6,768 nucleotides of DNA from an uncultured Actinomycetes bacterium. Its GTDB lineage: Bacteria; Actinomycetota; Acidimicrobiia; Acidimicrobiales; Microtrichaceae. The position numbers were made by a program, and so were the translations under genes. The notes under the pieces were generated by a model. It ran no database searches, was not told the origin of the DNA, and saw only the letters and a program-made list of their open reading frames with translations. Positions 1 to 6,171 of the stretch are shown here, piece by piece. The first letter of the stretch is position 1, and the number at the start of each line of letters is the position of its first letter. The stretch spans positions 1 to 6,768 of the forward strand of contig CAJANQ010000360.1 of NCBI GenBank assembly GCA_903941145.1, read 5' to 3'.

Positions 1-416
1 GAGAAGCCGCCGTTCTCCAGGACCACGAGCTCCCCAGAGGGTGCTGGCTGCTCGGGCACTGCAGCCGGCTCGTACAAGGTCAGGAAGAACGCCACCTGCT
101 CTCCGTCGACCTGGACGACCCAGTTGCCCTCTCCCCAGCACGAGTCGTAGTAGGTGCCCGACCACGCGAGCGGGTCGTAGCGGGCCGAGAACATCTCGAA
201 GAAGGACTCGTCGGGCACCTCGCCCGCAGGGAGCCCGCCCACCCGCTCCACCTCGGTGTGGGGCGTGACCACCAGGGCCGGATCCACCGACACCGCCTCG
301 CCCAGTGACGGATACGGGCGCTCGCCGTCGGCGTCGACCACCACCGCCGGAGCGTCCGGGTCCACCTCGTCGGCCGCGACCTTGACCGTCGCCGCGTTCC
401 ACTTCAGTTCCACCAT
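1..416 (-). CDS. Unrecognised acidic protein, C-terminus cut by window edge
   Basis: An open frame of 138 codons runs from an ATG at 416 leftward off the window without a stop, so the C-terminus is missing. I do not recognise the family. The visible protein is acidic. It starts MVELKWNAATVKV, has a Pro/Asp/Val-rich stretch (about residues 16-70), and then an aromatic-rich block (about 71-115) with FFEMFSARYDPLAW, TYYDSCWGEGNW and VAFFLTLYEP. No signal peptide or membrane segment is visible, so it is probably cytoplasmic. The ATG is favoured by a Shine-Dalgarno-like GAAGGG (425-430) spaced 8 nt. An in-frame GTG two codons upstream lies only 2 nt from that site and is less likely. Codons end almost always in G or C, which supports real coding. 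It lies downstream of a tRNA-Leu gene on the same strand, with a hairpin in its leader. Function unknown. Confidence 0.72.
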   Translation of the reverse strand, partial: MVELKWNAATVKVAADEVDPDAPAVVVDADGERPYPSLGEAVSVDPALVVTPHTEVERVGGLPAGEVPDESFFEMFSARYDPLAWSGTYYDSCWGEGNWVVQVDGEQVAFFLTLYEPAAVPEQPAPSGELVVLENGGF

Positions 417-424
417 TGGCACAT

Positions 425-430
425 CCCTTC
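425..430 (-). promoter_or_regulatory. Shine-Dalgarno site of the left-edge gene
   Basis: GAAGGG on the minus strand is spaced 8 nt from the ATG at 416. It directly abuts and shares its first base with the leader hairpin at 430-462, so folding of that hairpin could affect ribosome access. The regulatory effect is inference only. Confidence 0.5.
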
Positions 431-462
431 CCCGGGTACAGGGACGAATCCTGCATCCGGGG
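430..462 (-). other. Hairpin between tRNA-Leu and the left-edge gene
   Basis: On the minus strand a 6-bp outer stem, CCCCGG with CCGGGG (457-462 and 430-435), encloses an A/C mismatch. Inside is an inner stem made of a T-A and a G-T pair, CAGG paired with CCTG, one bulged C and an A-T pair, closed by a TTCG loop (445-448). It begins 18 nt after the tRNA 3' end. There is no T tract behind it, so it is not a canonical intrinsic terminator. It could aid tRNA 3' processing, act as a weak U-less terminator, or affect translation of the next gene. Confidence 0.5.
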
Positions 463-480
463 TGTGACACGCGAACGGAG

Positions 481-566
481 TGTCCGGGGTGGGACTCGAA
501 CCCACACGTCCCGTGAGGGACCGAGGGGTTTAAGCCCTCTGCGCCTGCCAGTTACGCCACCCGGAC
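481..566 (-). tRNA. tRNA-Leu, anticodon TAA (decodes UUA)
   Basis: The 86-nt gene folds as a class II tRNA. The acceptor stem is GTCCGGG with CCCGGAC, T8 and A14 are present, the D stem is GCG/CGC and its loop contains GG. The anticodon stem is GAGGG/CCCTC with loop CTTAAAC, which gives anticodon TAA. The variable arm is long, with GTCCC pairing GGGAC around TCAC. The T arm is GTGGG-TTCGAGT-CCCAC and the discriminator is A, as expected for leucine. The 3' CCA is not encoded and must be added after transcription. Anticodon UAA reads the UUA codon, which is very rare in high-GC actinobacteria; the equivalent tRNA in Streptomyces is the developmental regulator bldA. The first 15 nt of the tRNA overlap the end of the upstream coding region on the same strand, so the two may share a transcript. 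Confidence 0.96.
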
Positions 567-1121
567 CGATGACTCGCCCATGCTGCCAGAGGTACCGGGG
601 GCAGACGGGCTGCCCTCGGGCGGCGGGGCGGTCGGACCAGGGTCTGGCGAGTCCCACGGGCTGGCGTCGGGCACCCCCGGCACCGGCGCCGCGACGACCA
701 CCAACTCGGCCGGTCGCTCGGCGGCGGCGATGGCGGACCAGGCCGCACGGCGGAACACGTCGGCATCCGACGTGCCCAGCTCGTTGGCCACGACCACGCC
801 CTCGACCACGTCGGCCTGGACCGCGGCGAACGGCCGGCCGACGGTGCGGACGGCGATGACCACCGCGCCGTCGGGCTGACGGCGGATGGTGCGGTCCACC
901 CCATCGAGCCGGGGCGGGGACCGGAACACCGGCGGGCGCAGACCTCGCCGGCGTGCCGCGGTCACGACGGCGCGCACCGTCTCGGCGAACCGCACCGAGG
1001 CCGGCCGTGCTGCGTCCGAGCTGACCGCCGCGGCCGGGCGGCGGGTCGTCGGGGGCCGGGTCCGGCCGGGGGTCGTGTCTGCGCCTCGCACGTGCCTGAC
1101 ACTTCCACCCCGCTGCGACAC
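552..1121 (-). CDS. Unrecognised protein with a compact alpha/beta core
   Basis: A 189-residue frame starts at a GTG (1121) and ends with TAA inside the D arm of the tRNA-Leu gene. I do not recognise the family. The first 40 or so residues are Arg/Pro/Thr-rich and look disordered. The core (about 42-142) reads as a helix (SVRFAETVRAVVTAARRRGL), several strands (DGAVVIAVRTVGRPFAAVQADVVEGVVVANEL) and a second helix (SDADVFRRAAWSAIAAAERP). A Pro/Ser-rich tail follows (about 146-189). There is no signal peptide or membrane segment. The start is uncertain: the GTG at 1121 has a GGAAGG only 1 nt away, whereas the in-frame GTG at 1091 has GGAAG about 10 nt upstream and may be the true start. Another GTG just before RFAETV could also serve. 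The tail encoded over the tRNA is fixed by tRNA constraints and may be functionally neutral. Overlapping frames on both strands are also open, but this one gives the most protein-like sequence. Confidence 0.62.
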   Translation of the reverse strand: MSQRGGSVRHVRGADTTPGRTRPPTTRRPAAAVSSDAARPASVRFAETVRAVVTAARRRGLRPPVFRSPPRLDGVDRTIRRQPDGAVVIAVRTVGRPFAAVQADVVEGVVVANELGTSDADVFRRAAWSAIAAAERPAELVVVAAPVPGVPDASPWDSPDPGPTAPPPEGSPSAPGTSGSMGESSVRVA

Positions 1122-1184
1122 GCCTTCCGGGGCGAACCGAGGACGGAACCGGACCGCCGGTCGCCACGAGGGGCCAGATTTCGG

Positions 1185-1214
1185 CGGAGGGAGGACGGGC
1201 GGAGGGAGGACGGG
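1185..1214. repeat. Perfect 15-bp tandem duplication, G-rich
   Basis: CGGAGGGAGGACGGG occurs twice head to tail (1185-1199 and 1200-1214) and is followed by more G runs up to 1220. It sits in the 108-nt spacer (1122-1229) between the stop of the PotC-like permease and the next gene, the largest gene-free stretch here. No promoter or U-tailed terminator is convincing in that spacer. The plus strand carries five runs of three or more G separated by 1-5 nt, a pattern that can form a G-quadruplex. Confidence 0.85.
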
Positions 1215-1229
1215 GGCGGGATGGCCCGG

Positions 1230-2102
1230 TCAGACGGTGCCGGGGCGGCGGCGGGCCGAGCTGAGCACCAGCAGCAGCACCGAGACCACGAGCACGATCG
1301 TGGCCAGCACGTTCACCTGCGGCGGGAACGACACACGGAACGCGTTGTTCACCTGGATCGGGAACGTGGCGAACTCGCCCTTGGTGAAGTCCGTGATGAT
1401 GTAGTCGTCCATCGACAGGGCGAAGCTCAGCAGCGCGGCCGCCATGATCCCCGGGAGGATCAGCGGGAACGTCACCTTCCAGAAGGTGCGCAGCGGCGAG
1501 GCGCCAAGGTCCATGGCCGCGTCCTCGAGGCTCCAGTCGAACCCACGCACGCGGGCCTTCACGGTGAGCGCCACGAACGACACGCAGAACATGACGTGGG
1601 CGATGATGACGGTCGACCGGCCGAGCGTGACGTTGCGGCCCAGGAACAGCTGGTACAGCGACGCGCCGAGGACGATCTCGGGCGTGGTGAGCGGCAGCAC
1701 CAGGAAGATCTCGGTGATCTTGGAGCCGGTGAACCGGTAGCGGGCCAGGGCGATCGCCATGAGCGAGCCCATGACTAGGGCGATGGTCACGGACAGCACC
1801 GCCACCTGCAGCGAGCGGCCGAACGCGTCGGTGAGCTCCTTGTCGGCGAACGGGTTGAGCCAGTTGTCCAGGGTGAAGCCGTCCCACGACAGGTTGTAGC
1901 GGCCCTTGGGCGCGTTGAACGTGAAGACGACGATGTTGATGAGCGGCAGGAACAGGTAGATGTAGACGCAGACCGCGAACCCCGCGAGCAGACGCCGGCC
2001 CCATGGCGACCCGGCCCGCACGGACTTGTCCGAGCCGCGGCGGCCACGACGGCCCGGTTCGGCCTCGACGAAGACCGGGGGCGCCGCCCCCTCCGCCATC
2101 AT
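1230..2102 (-). CDS. PotC-like ABC transporter permease
   Basis: This is an inner-membrane permease of the polyamine/opine-type ABC importer family and should pair with the PotB-like subunit encoded just upstream. It has 290 residues from the ATG at 2102. The basic cytoplasmic N-terminus is long (about 36 residues, with RRGRRG), then TM1 (about 38-60, FAVCVYIYLFLPLINIVVFTF) and further hydrophobic segments near 98-120, 131-155, 163-182, 211-231 and at the C-terminus. The coupling-helix EAA loop is intact: EDAAMDLG at 193-200 and P217 in FPLILPG. The segment MDDYIITDF after the loop is typical of PotC/YdcV-type subunits. The start could instead be ATG 2099 or GTG 2111. ATG 2102 is chosen because GGACGG lies 9 nt upstream; the gap to the PotB-like stop is then 31 nt. 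Codons are strongly G/C-ending. Substrate is inferred only from family resemblance. It is the last gene of the operon. Confidence 0.92.
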   Translation of the reverse strand: MMAEGAAPPVFVEAEPGRRGRRGSDKSVRAGSPWGRRLLAGFAVCVYIYLFLPLINIVVFTFNAPKGRYNLSWDGFTLDNWLNPFADKELTDAFGRSLQVAVLSVTIALVMGSLMAIALARYRFTGSKITEIFLVLPLTTPEIVLGASLYQLFLGRNVTLGRSTVIIAHVMFCVSFVALTVKARVRGFDWSLEDAAMDLGASPLRTFWKVTFPLILPGIMAAALLSFALSMDDYIITDFTKGEFATFPIQVNNAFRVSFPPQVNVLATIVLVVSVLLLVLSSARRRPGTV

Positions 2103-2133
2103 CGGGCGCACCCGTCCACGGCCACGACGAACC

Positions 2134-3003
2134 TCATACCGCCAGCCCCTCGGTGCCCAGGAACTTCGAGTAGACGAGCACCATCGCGGTGATGATGACC
2201 ATCAGCACGATGGACAGCGCGGCGGCCTGCGGGTAGTCGAACTGCACCAGGAACTTGTTCTGGACGACCGTGCCGATCATCGACGTCTTGGGCGAACCCA
2301 GGTAGCGGGCGTTCAGGTAGTCGCCGGCGGCGGGGATGAACACGAGCAGGCTGCCGGCGAACACGCCGGGCAGCGACAGCGGCAGCACCACCTTGCGGAA
2401 GGCGCCCCACGTGGTGGAGCCCAGGTCGGCGGCCGCCTCGGTCAGGCGGAAGTCGATCTTCTCCAGGCTCACGTAGATGGGCAGGATCATGAACGACATG
2501 AAGTTGTAGGTGAGCCCGCCGATGACCGCCCACGGCGTGGCCAGGATCCGGAAGTCGCTCCCGAACACCTGCTGCAGCGTGGTGACCAGCGGGTTCTCGT
2601 CGGCCAGGATCGACGACCAGGCGATGGTCCGGATCAGGTACGACGTGAAGAACGGCACGACCACCAGGCCGATGAGCAAGTTCTTCCACCGGCCGCCGCG
2701 AGTGGCGATCCAGTAGGCCAGCGGGTAGCCGATCAGGATCGCCAGCACCGTGGCGGTACCGGCGTAGACGAACGACCGGACGAACACCGACCCGTACTGG
2801 GAGAACGCCGAGGAGTAGTTCCCCCACGCCCAGTCGAAGGTCGGTGTGGCAAAGCGGCTCGGCTTGGTCGACAGCGACGCCTTGAACAGGATCGCCACCG
2901 GGACCAGGAAGAACAGCAGGAGCCAGATGACGCCCGGGCTCAGCAGCCCGTACGGCGCGAAGCGGCCTTTGCGGAGCCCCTTCGTGTCGTCGTCGGCAGC
3001 CAT
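2134..3003 (-). CDS. PotB-like ABC transporter permease
   Basis: A 289-residue inner-membrane permease of the polyamine/opine-type family, partner of the PotC-like subunit. TM1 is at about 20-42 (LLSPGVIWLLLFFLVPVAILF), with a periplasmic loop containing FDWAWGNYSSAF. Hydrophobic segments follow near 76-99, 108-133 (IGLVVVPFFTSYLIRTIAW, a PotB hallmark), 156-179, 206-226 and 260-280. The EAA loop is intact: TEAAADLG at 188-195 with L207-P208. AAGDYLNARYLG after the loop resembles the PotB/PotH region around 'GEF/GDY'. The ATG at 3003 (MAADDDTKG) is supported by AGGA about 5 nt upstream and lies 35 nt after the binding-protein stop. The frame stays open much further upstream only because it shadows the binding-protein gene. 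Codon use matches that gene and the PotC-like gene. Confidence 0.93.
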   Translation of the reverse strand: MAADDDTKGLRKGRFAPYGLLSPGVIWLLLFFLVPVAILFKASLSTKPSRFATPTFDWAWGNYSSAFSQYGSVFVRSFVYAGTATVLAILIGYPLAYWIATRGGRWKNLLIGLVVVPFFTSYLIRTIAWSSILADENPLVTTLQQVFGSDFRILATPWAVIGGLTYNFMSFMILPIYVSLEKIDFRLTEAAADLGSTTWGAFRKVVLPLSLPGVFAGSLLVFIPAAGDYLNARYLGSPKTSMIGTVVQNKFLVQFDYPQAAALSIVLMVIITAMVLVYSKFLGTEGLAV

Positions 3004-3038
3004 CGGTCCTGCAGTCGTCCTGGTAAGCGAAGGTCGGG

Positions 3039-4199
3039 TCAGGCGCCCGAGATCTCCGCGAACCGCTCGTCGAACTTCTGCTCCTCGGCCTCGTCGAGGT
3101 TGCCCCAGGACTGCAGGTTCGCAAGCGTCGTCGCATCCGGGAACAGGAGCTGGCTGTCGGCGAGGGCGGCGGCCTCGCCGCCCATCTTCTTCAGCTCGTC
3201 CTGCACGCCCTGGACCGGCGAGATGTACTGCACCGTGGCGGTGATCCGGGCCGCGTTCACCGGGTCGTAGACGTAGTTCATCCACTCGGCCACCGAGTCG
3301 GTGTTCTGCGCGCCCTTGGGCACGAGCATCGTGTCGAACCAGAGTGTGCCGCCCGACTCGGGGATGACGAACTTGATGTCCGGGTTGGACTTGGAGAGCT
3401 GCACGACGTCGCCGGACCAGCCGATGCACGCCGCGAAGTTCCCCTGCTCGAGACCTTCGACGTAGTCGTTGCCGGTGAACGCACGGATCTGGCCCTTGTC
3501 GACCTCTTCCTGCAGCTTGTCGAACGCCGGGACGAACTTGTCGTAGGTGGGCTTGTCGAGGTCGATGCCCTGGGCCATGGCGATCAGGCCGATGGTGTCG
3601 CGCATCTCGGTGAGCATGCCGATCTTGCCCTTGAACGCCGGGTCCCACAGGTCGTCGACCTTGGTGATCGGGCGGCCGGTGACCTTCTGGTTGTAGGCGA
3701 TGCCGGCCATGCCCGACTGCCACGGCAGCGTGTACTCGCCAGTCGGGTCCGACGGCGGCTTCTGCAGCGTGGTCAGGAGGTTCTTGGCGTTGGGGACCTT
3801 GGAGAGCGGCAGCTTCTCGGCCCAGCCCAGGGTGATGTAGCGGCCCGCCATCCAGAAGGTCGGGGCGATGAGGTTCGGGGCGATCGGCTTGCCCGCGCTC
3901 AGCAGCGGCTGCACCTTGGCGAAGTACTCGTTGTTGTCGTTGTAGCCCTCGACGTACTTGATCTTCTTGCCCGAGGACTTCTGGAACTCGTCCAGCGTGC
4001 CGCCCTTGCCGTAGAGCTTGTCGCCCGGCTTGTCGATGTAGAGCGTCCAGTTGTCGAAGTAGACGTCGGCCGCCGACGACCCCCCGCTCGACGAGTCGCT
4101 GCCGCCGCATGCGGCGAGGATGCCGGGGGCGATGACCAGGCCGCCGACGGCAGCGCCGGTCCCGGTCATGAACCTGCGTCGTGAAACTCGGTTGGTCAT
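3039..4199 (-). CDS. PotD-like substrate-binding lipoprotein, Tat-exported
   Basis: The 386-residue extracytoplasmic binding protein captures the substrate for the importer. The N-terminus has a twin-arginine motif (SRRRFM, 6-11), a hydrophobic stretch (16-29) and a lipobox LAAC with Cys31, followed by a Gly/Ser linker. It is therefore probably folded before export by Tat and then lipid-anchored. The mature part begins with the family motif NWTLYI (50-55) and continues with WSGD (261-264) and LWFDTMLVPKGAQN (286-299). W261, W287 and D289 align by motif with polyamine-contacting residues of E. coli PotD. The region matching PotD's DDxRE segment is LTEMRD (196-201), so acidic residues are present but shifted, and the ligand may be a polyamine or another cationic or amino compound. 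The ATG at 4199 is set by AAAGGA (4208-4213) spaced 8 nt; an upstream in-frame start at 4274 would lie inside the ATPase gene and destroy the signal peptide. Gap to the ATPase is 31 nt. Confidence 0.94.
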   Translation of the reverse strand: MTNRVSRRRFMTGTGAAVGGLVIAPGILAACGGSDSSSGGSSAADVYFDNWTLYIDKPGDKLYGKGGTLDEFQKSSGKKIKYVEGYNDNNEYFAKVQPLLSAGKPIAPNLIAPTFWMAGRYITLGWAEKLPLSKVPNAKNLLTTLQKPPSDPTGEYTLPWQSGMAGIAYNQKVTGRPITKVDDLWDPAFKGKIGMLTEMRDTIGLIAMAQGIDLDKPTYDKFVPAFDKLQEEVDKGQIRAFTGNDYVEGLEQGNFAACIGWSGDVVQLSKSNPDIKFVIPESGGTLWFDTMLVPKGAQNTDSVAEWMNYVYDPVNAARITATVQYISPVQGVQDELKKMGGEAAALADSQLLFPDATTLANLQSWGNLDEAEEQKFDERFAEISGA

Positions 4200-4207
4200 C
4201 TGTCTTT

Positions 4208-4213
4208 TCCTTT
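4208..4213 (-). promoter_or_regulatory. Shine-Dalgarno site deciding the binding-protein start
   Basis: AAAGGA on the minus strand, 8 nt from the ATG at 4199, in the 31-nt spacer behind the ATPase stop. It fixes the start at MTNRVSRRRF, which places the twin-arginine motif near the N-terminus as Tat signals require. Confidence 0.75.
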
Positions 4214-4230
4214 CGTCGGACGGCCGCCGC

Positions 4231-5367
4231 TCACGCGCCGGTCTCGTCGTCCTCCATCTGGGTGACACCGGCAAGCCCGGAGTCGAGGGCCTCGGGGACC
4301 AGGTAGGCCCCGTCGATCGACCACGTCATGCGCACCGGCGAGCCCACCGAGAGCGACGACGGGTCGTCCTCCGGGCCAAGGTGCGCGACCAGGTCCACCC
4401 CGGCCGCGGTCTGGACCTGGCAGCGGACCACCGGACCCTGGAAGACCAGGCTGGTGACGGTGGCCTCGATCGAGCCGCCCGCCGCGCCGTGGAGCGGGGC
4501 GCCGGACGGGACCAGCCGCTCGGGCCGGACCATGAGGGTGACCGAGCTGCCCACCTGGTAGGTGCGGCCCTCGGCCCGGGCGAAGTAGCGGCCACCCGGA
4601 CCGTCGACGGTCACCTGGTCGCCCTCCTGGCCCCGCACGGTGACGGGGAGCAGGTTGGCGGTGCCGATGAACCCGGCCACGAACGCCGTGGCGGGCCGGT
4701 GGTAGATCTCGGTCGGGGTGCCGATCTGGTCGGTGCGACCCTGCGTCATGACCGCGATGCGGTCCGACATCGTGAGCGCCTCTTCCTGGTCGTGGGTCAC
4801 GAAGATGAACGTGATCCCGACCTCGCGCTGGATGCGCTTGAGCTCGAGCTGCATGACCTGGCGGAGCTTGAGGTCCAGCGCGCCGAGCGGCTCGTCGAGG
4901 AGCAGCGCCTTTGGCATGTTGACCAGGGCGCGGGCCAGGGCCACCCGCTGCTGCTGACCACCCGACATTTGGTGCGGAAAGTTCCCCTCCTTCCCGGACA
5001 GCCCGACGAGTTCGAGCATCTCGGTGGCCCGCCGACGGACTTTCTCGGCGGGCTGTTTGCGCACCCGAAGGCCGAACGCCACGTTGTCGGCAGCGGTCAT
5101 GTTCGGGAACAGGCTGTAGTTCTGGAACACCATGCCCATGTTGCGGCGGTTCGGGGGAACCGGGCCGATCTCATCGCCGTCGATGAGAACCGACCCACTG
5201 TCGGCGAACTCGAAGCCGGCGACGATCCTCAGCGCCGTGGTCTTACCGCACCCGCTGGGGCCGAGGAAGCTGACGAACTCGCCCTCGGCCATATCCAGGG
5301 TCAGCCCCTCAAGAGCGACGAAGTCGCCGTAGGTCTTGCGGATTTTCTCAACTCGTACGGTGGTCAT
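4231..5367 (-). CDS. PotA-type ABC transporter ATPase (possible hybrid gene)
   Basis: This 378-residue cytoplasmic ATPase powers import by the membrane subunits. All catalytic motifs are present: Walker A GPSGCGKTT (36-44), Q-loop FQNYSLFP (81-88), signature MSGGQQQR (134-141, Met replacing the usual Leu), Walker B LLLDEP (155-160) with D-loop GALD (162-165), and H-loop VTHDQEEA (190-197). A C-terminal TOBE-type domain (about 245-365) includes the VRPERL motif. Length is normal for PotA. The ATG at 5367 has GGGAG 8 nt upstream and follows the permease B stop by 3 nt, so the two are translationally coupled. By hand count, 23 of the first 152 codons end in A or T, against 8 of the remaining 226. 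The N-terminal part therefore matches permeases A and B, and the C-terminal part matches the downstream genes. The reading frame is intact, so the protein should be functional even if it is a recombinant. Confidence 0.95.
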   Translation of the reverse strand: MTTVRVEKIRKTYGDFVALEGLTLDMAEGEFVSFLGPSGCGKTTALRIVAGFEFADSGSVLIDGDEIGPVPPNRRNMGMVFQNYSLFPNMTAADNVAFGLRVRKQPAEKVRRRATEMLELVGLSGKEGNFPHQMSGGQQQRVALARALVNMPKALLLDEPLGALDLKLRQVMQLELKRIQREVGITFIFVTHDQEEALTMSDRIAVMTQGRTDQIGTPTEIYHRPATAFVAGFIGTANLLPVTVRGQEGDQVTVDGPGGRYFARAEGRTYQVGSSVTLMVRPERLVPSGAPLHGAAGGSIEATVTSLVFQGPVVRCQVQTAAGVDLVAHLGPEDDPSSLSVGSPVRMTWSIDGAYLVPEALDSGLAGVTQMEDDETGA

Positions 5368-5370
5368 CGA

Positions 5371-6171
5371 TCAAACTCCCGCGATTGTGGTGGCGACGCG
5401 CCCGCCACCGAGTCGCCGCGTGATGACGGAAACGCCGATGAGGAGCAACCAGGTGAACAGAACGGTGATCAGCGCGAGGGCCGCCGCGCCCTGGGCTTGG
5501 GTGGTGCCTACGTCGGCCATGTAGACCGGCAGCGTGTTGTACAGGAACAGTGAGGACAGCACGTACTCGCCCAGGACGACGGTGATGGTCAGGAAGGCGG
5601 CCCCGAGAATGGCCGTGCGCAGATTGGGCAGGATGACGCGGGTGATCGTCATCACCGGTCCAGCCCCGAGGCTCTGCGCGGCGTCGGTCAGGGTGGCCAG
5701 GTCCAGGGCTTTGACTCCGGTATCCAGGGCGCGGTACGTGAAGGCGAAACTGAGCACGATGTAGAACGGCACCAGGACCAGGGGCGTCCCCAGCAGGGCG
5801 GGGGCTAGTCCGAGCAGCAGACCGGTGGCACCGATCACCAGGGTGATTGGCGGCACCGCGAACACCAGCAGGGTGATGGCCTCCACCAGGGAGCGGTACT
5901 GCGGCGCGCGCATGTGCACCCAGAGCACGGTGGGCACCATCAGCAGCAACGAGAGCACGGTTGTGGCCGCCGCCAGCGTGAGGCTAAGCCCGACCGACTT
6001 CCAGAACTGCGGATCCTTCGCGATCGCGGTGTAGGCGTCAGCGGTCCATCCGGCCTTGCCGGTGAAGCTGAACAGTGCCAGTGCGATCAGGGGCGCGGCG
6101 AAAAACGCCACGCAGCCGATAACCACGGCCCAGCGTCCGATCGGGACGCCGCGGCGGCGGGGGTCGCTCAC
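5371..6171 (-). CDS. ABC transporter permease B (PotC-type position)
   Basis: A 266-residue inner-membrane permease of the same broad superfamily but clearly different from the PotB- and PotC-like subunits further on. TM1 is at about 14-35 (WAVVIGCVAFFAAPLIALALF), then a periplasmic part (GKAGWTADAYTAI), and hydrophobic segments near 62-84, 96-120, 130-145, 180-206 and 228-249. The EAA loop is LTDAAQSLG (161-169) with ILP (180-182), so the ATPase contact is intact. The GTG start at 6171 overlaps the permease A stop as GTGA, with GGTGG about 8 nt upstream. A GTG three codons earlier (6180) is an alternative. Much longer extensions upstream are only the shadow of permease A. Eighteen of the last 129 codons end in A or T, more relaxed than in the downstream genes. 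It should dimerise with permease A. Confidence 0.92.
   Translation of the reverse strand: MSDPRRRGVPIGRWAVVIGCVAFFAAPLIALALFSFTGKAGWTADAYTAIAKDPQFWKSVGLSLTLAAATTVLSLLLMVPTVLWVHMRAPQYRSLVEAITLLVFAVPPITLVIGATGLLLGLAPALLGTPLVLVPFYIVLSFAFTYRALDTGVKALDLATLTDAAQSLGAGPVMTITRVILPNLRTAILGAAFLTITVVLGEYVLSSLFLYNTLPVYMADVGTTQAQGAAALALITVLFTWLLLIGVSVITRRLGGGRVATTIAGV
5376..5380 (-). promoter_or_regulatory. Shine-Dalgarno site of the ATPase gene inside permease B
   Basis: GGGAG on the minus strand lies in the last codons of permease B, 8 nt before the ATPase ATG at 5367. Stop and start are 3 nt apart, so ribosomes finishing permease B can reinitiate on the ATPase. Confidence 0.7.

Noticed and set aside
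1152..1162. Short inverted repeat GACC-GCC-GGTC as a terminator
   Set aside because: A 4-bp stem with a 3-nt loop and no T tract is too weak to call.
2099..2137. ATG overlapping the PotB-like stop (ATGA) as the next gene's start
   Set aside because: Read in its frame it ends after 12 codons at 2099, so it cannot be the PotC-like start; it may be a chance overlap or a tiny reinitiation peptide.
2026..3270. Long plus-strand frame of 414 codons
   Set aside because: It lies antisense to the PotB-like permease and the binding protein and gives low-complexity Arg/Gln/His-rich sequence.
4120..5553. Long plus-strand frame of 477 codons
   Set aside because: It is antisense to the ATPase gene. Its product is Arg/His/Gly/Asp-rich with no domain pattern, as expected from the complement of a GC-biased gene.
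5987..6122. TAA on the plus strand as possible TTA leucine codons in permease B
   Set aside because: Both occurrences are out of frame: they read as CTT-AGC and GTT-ATC in the protein.
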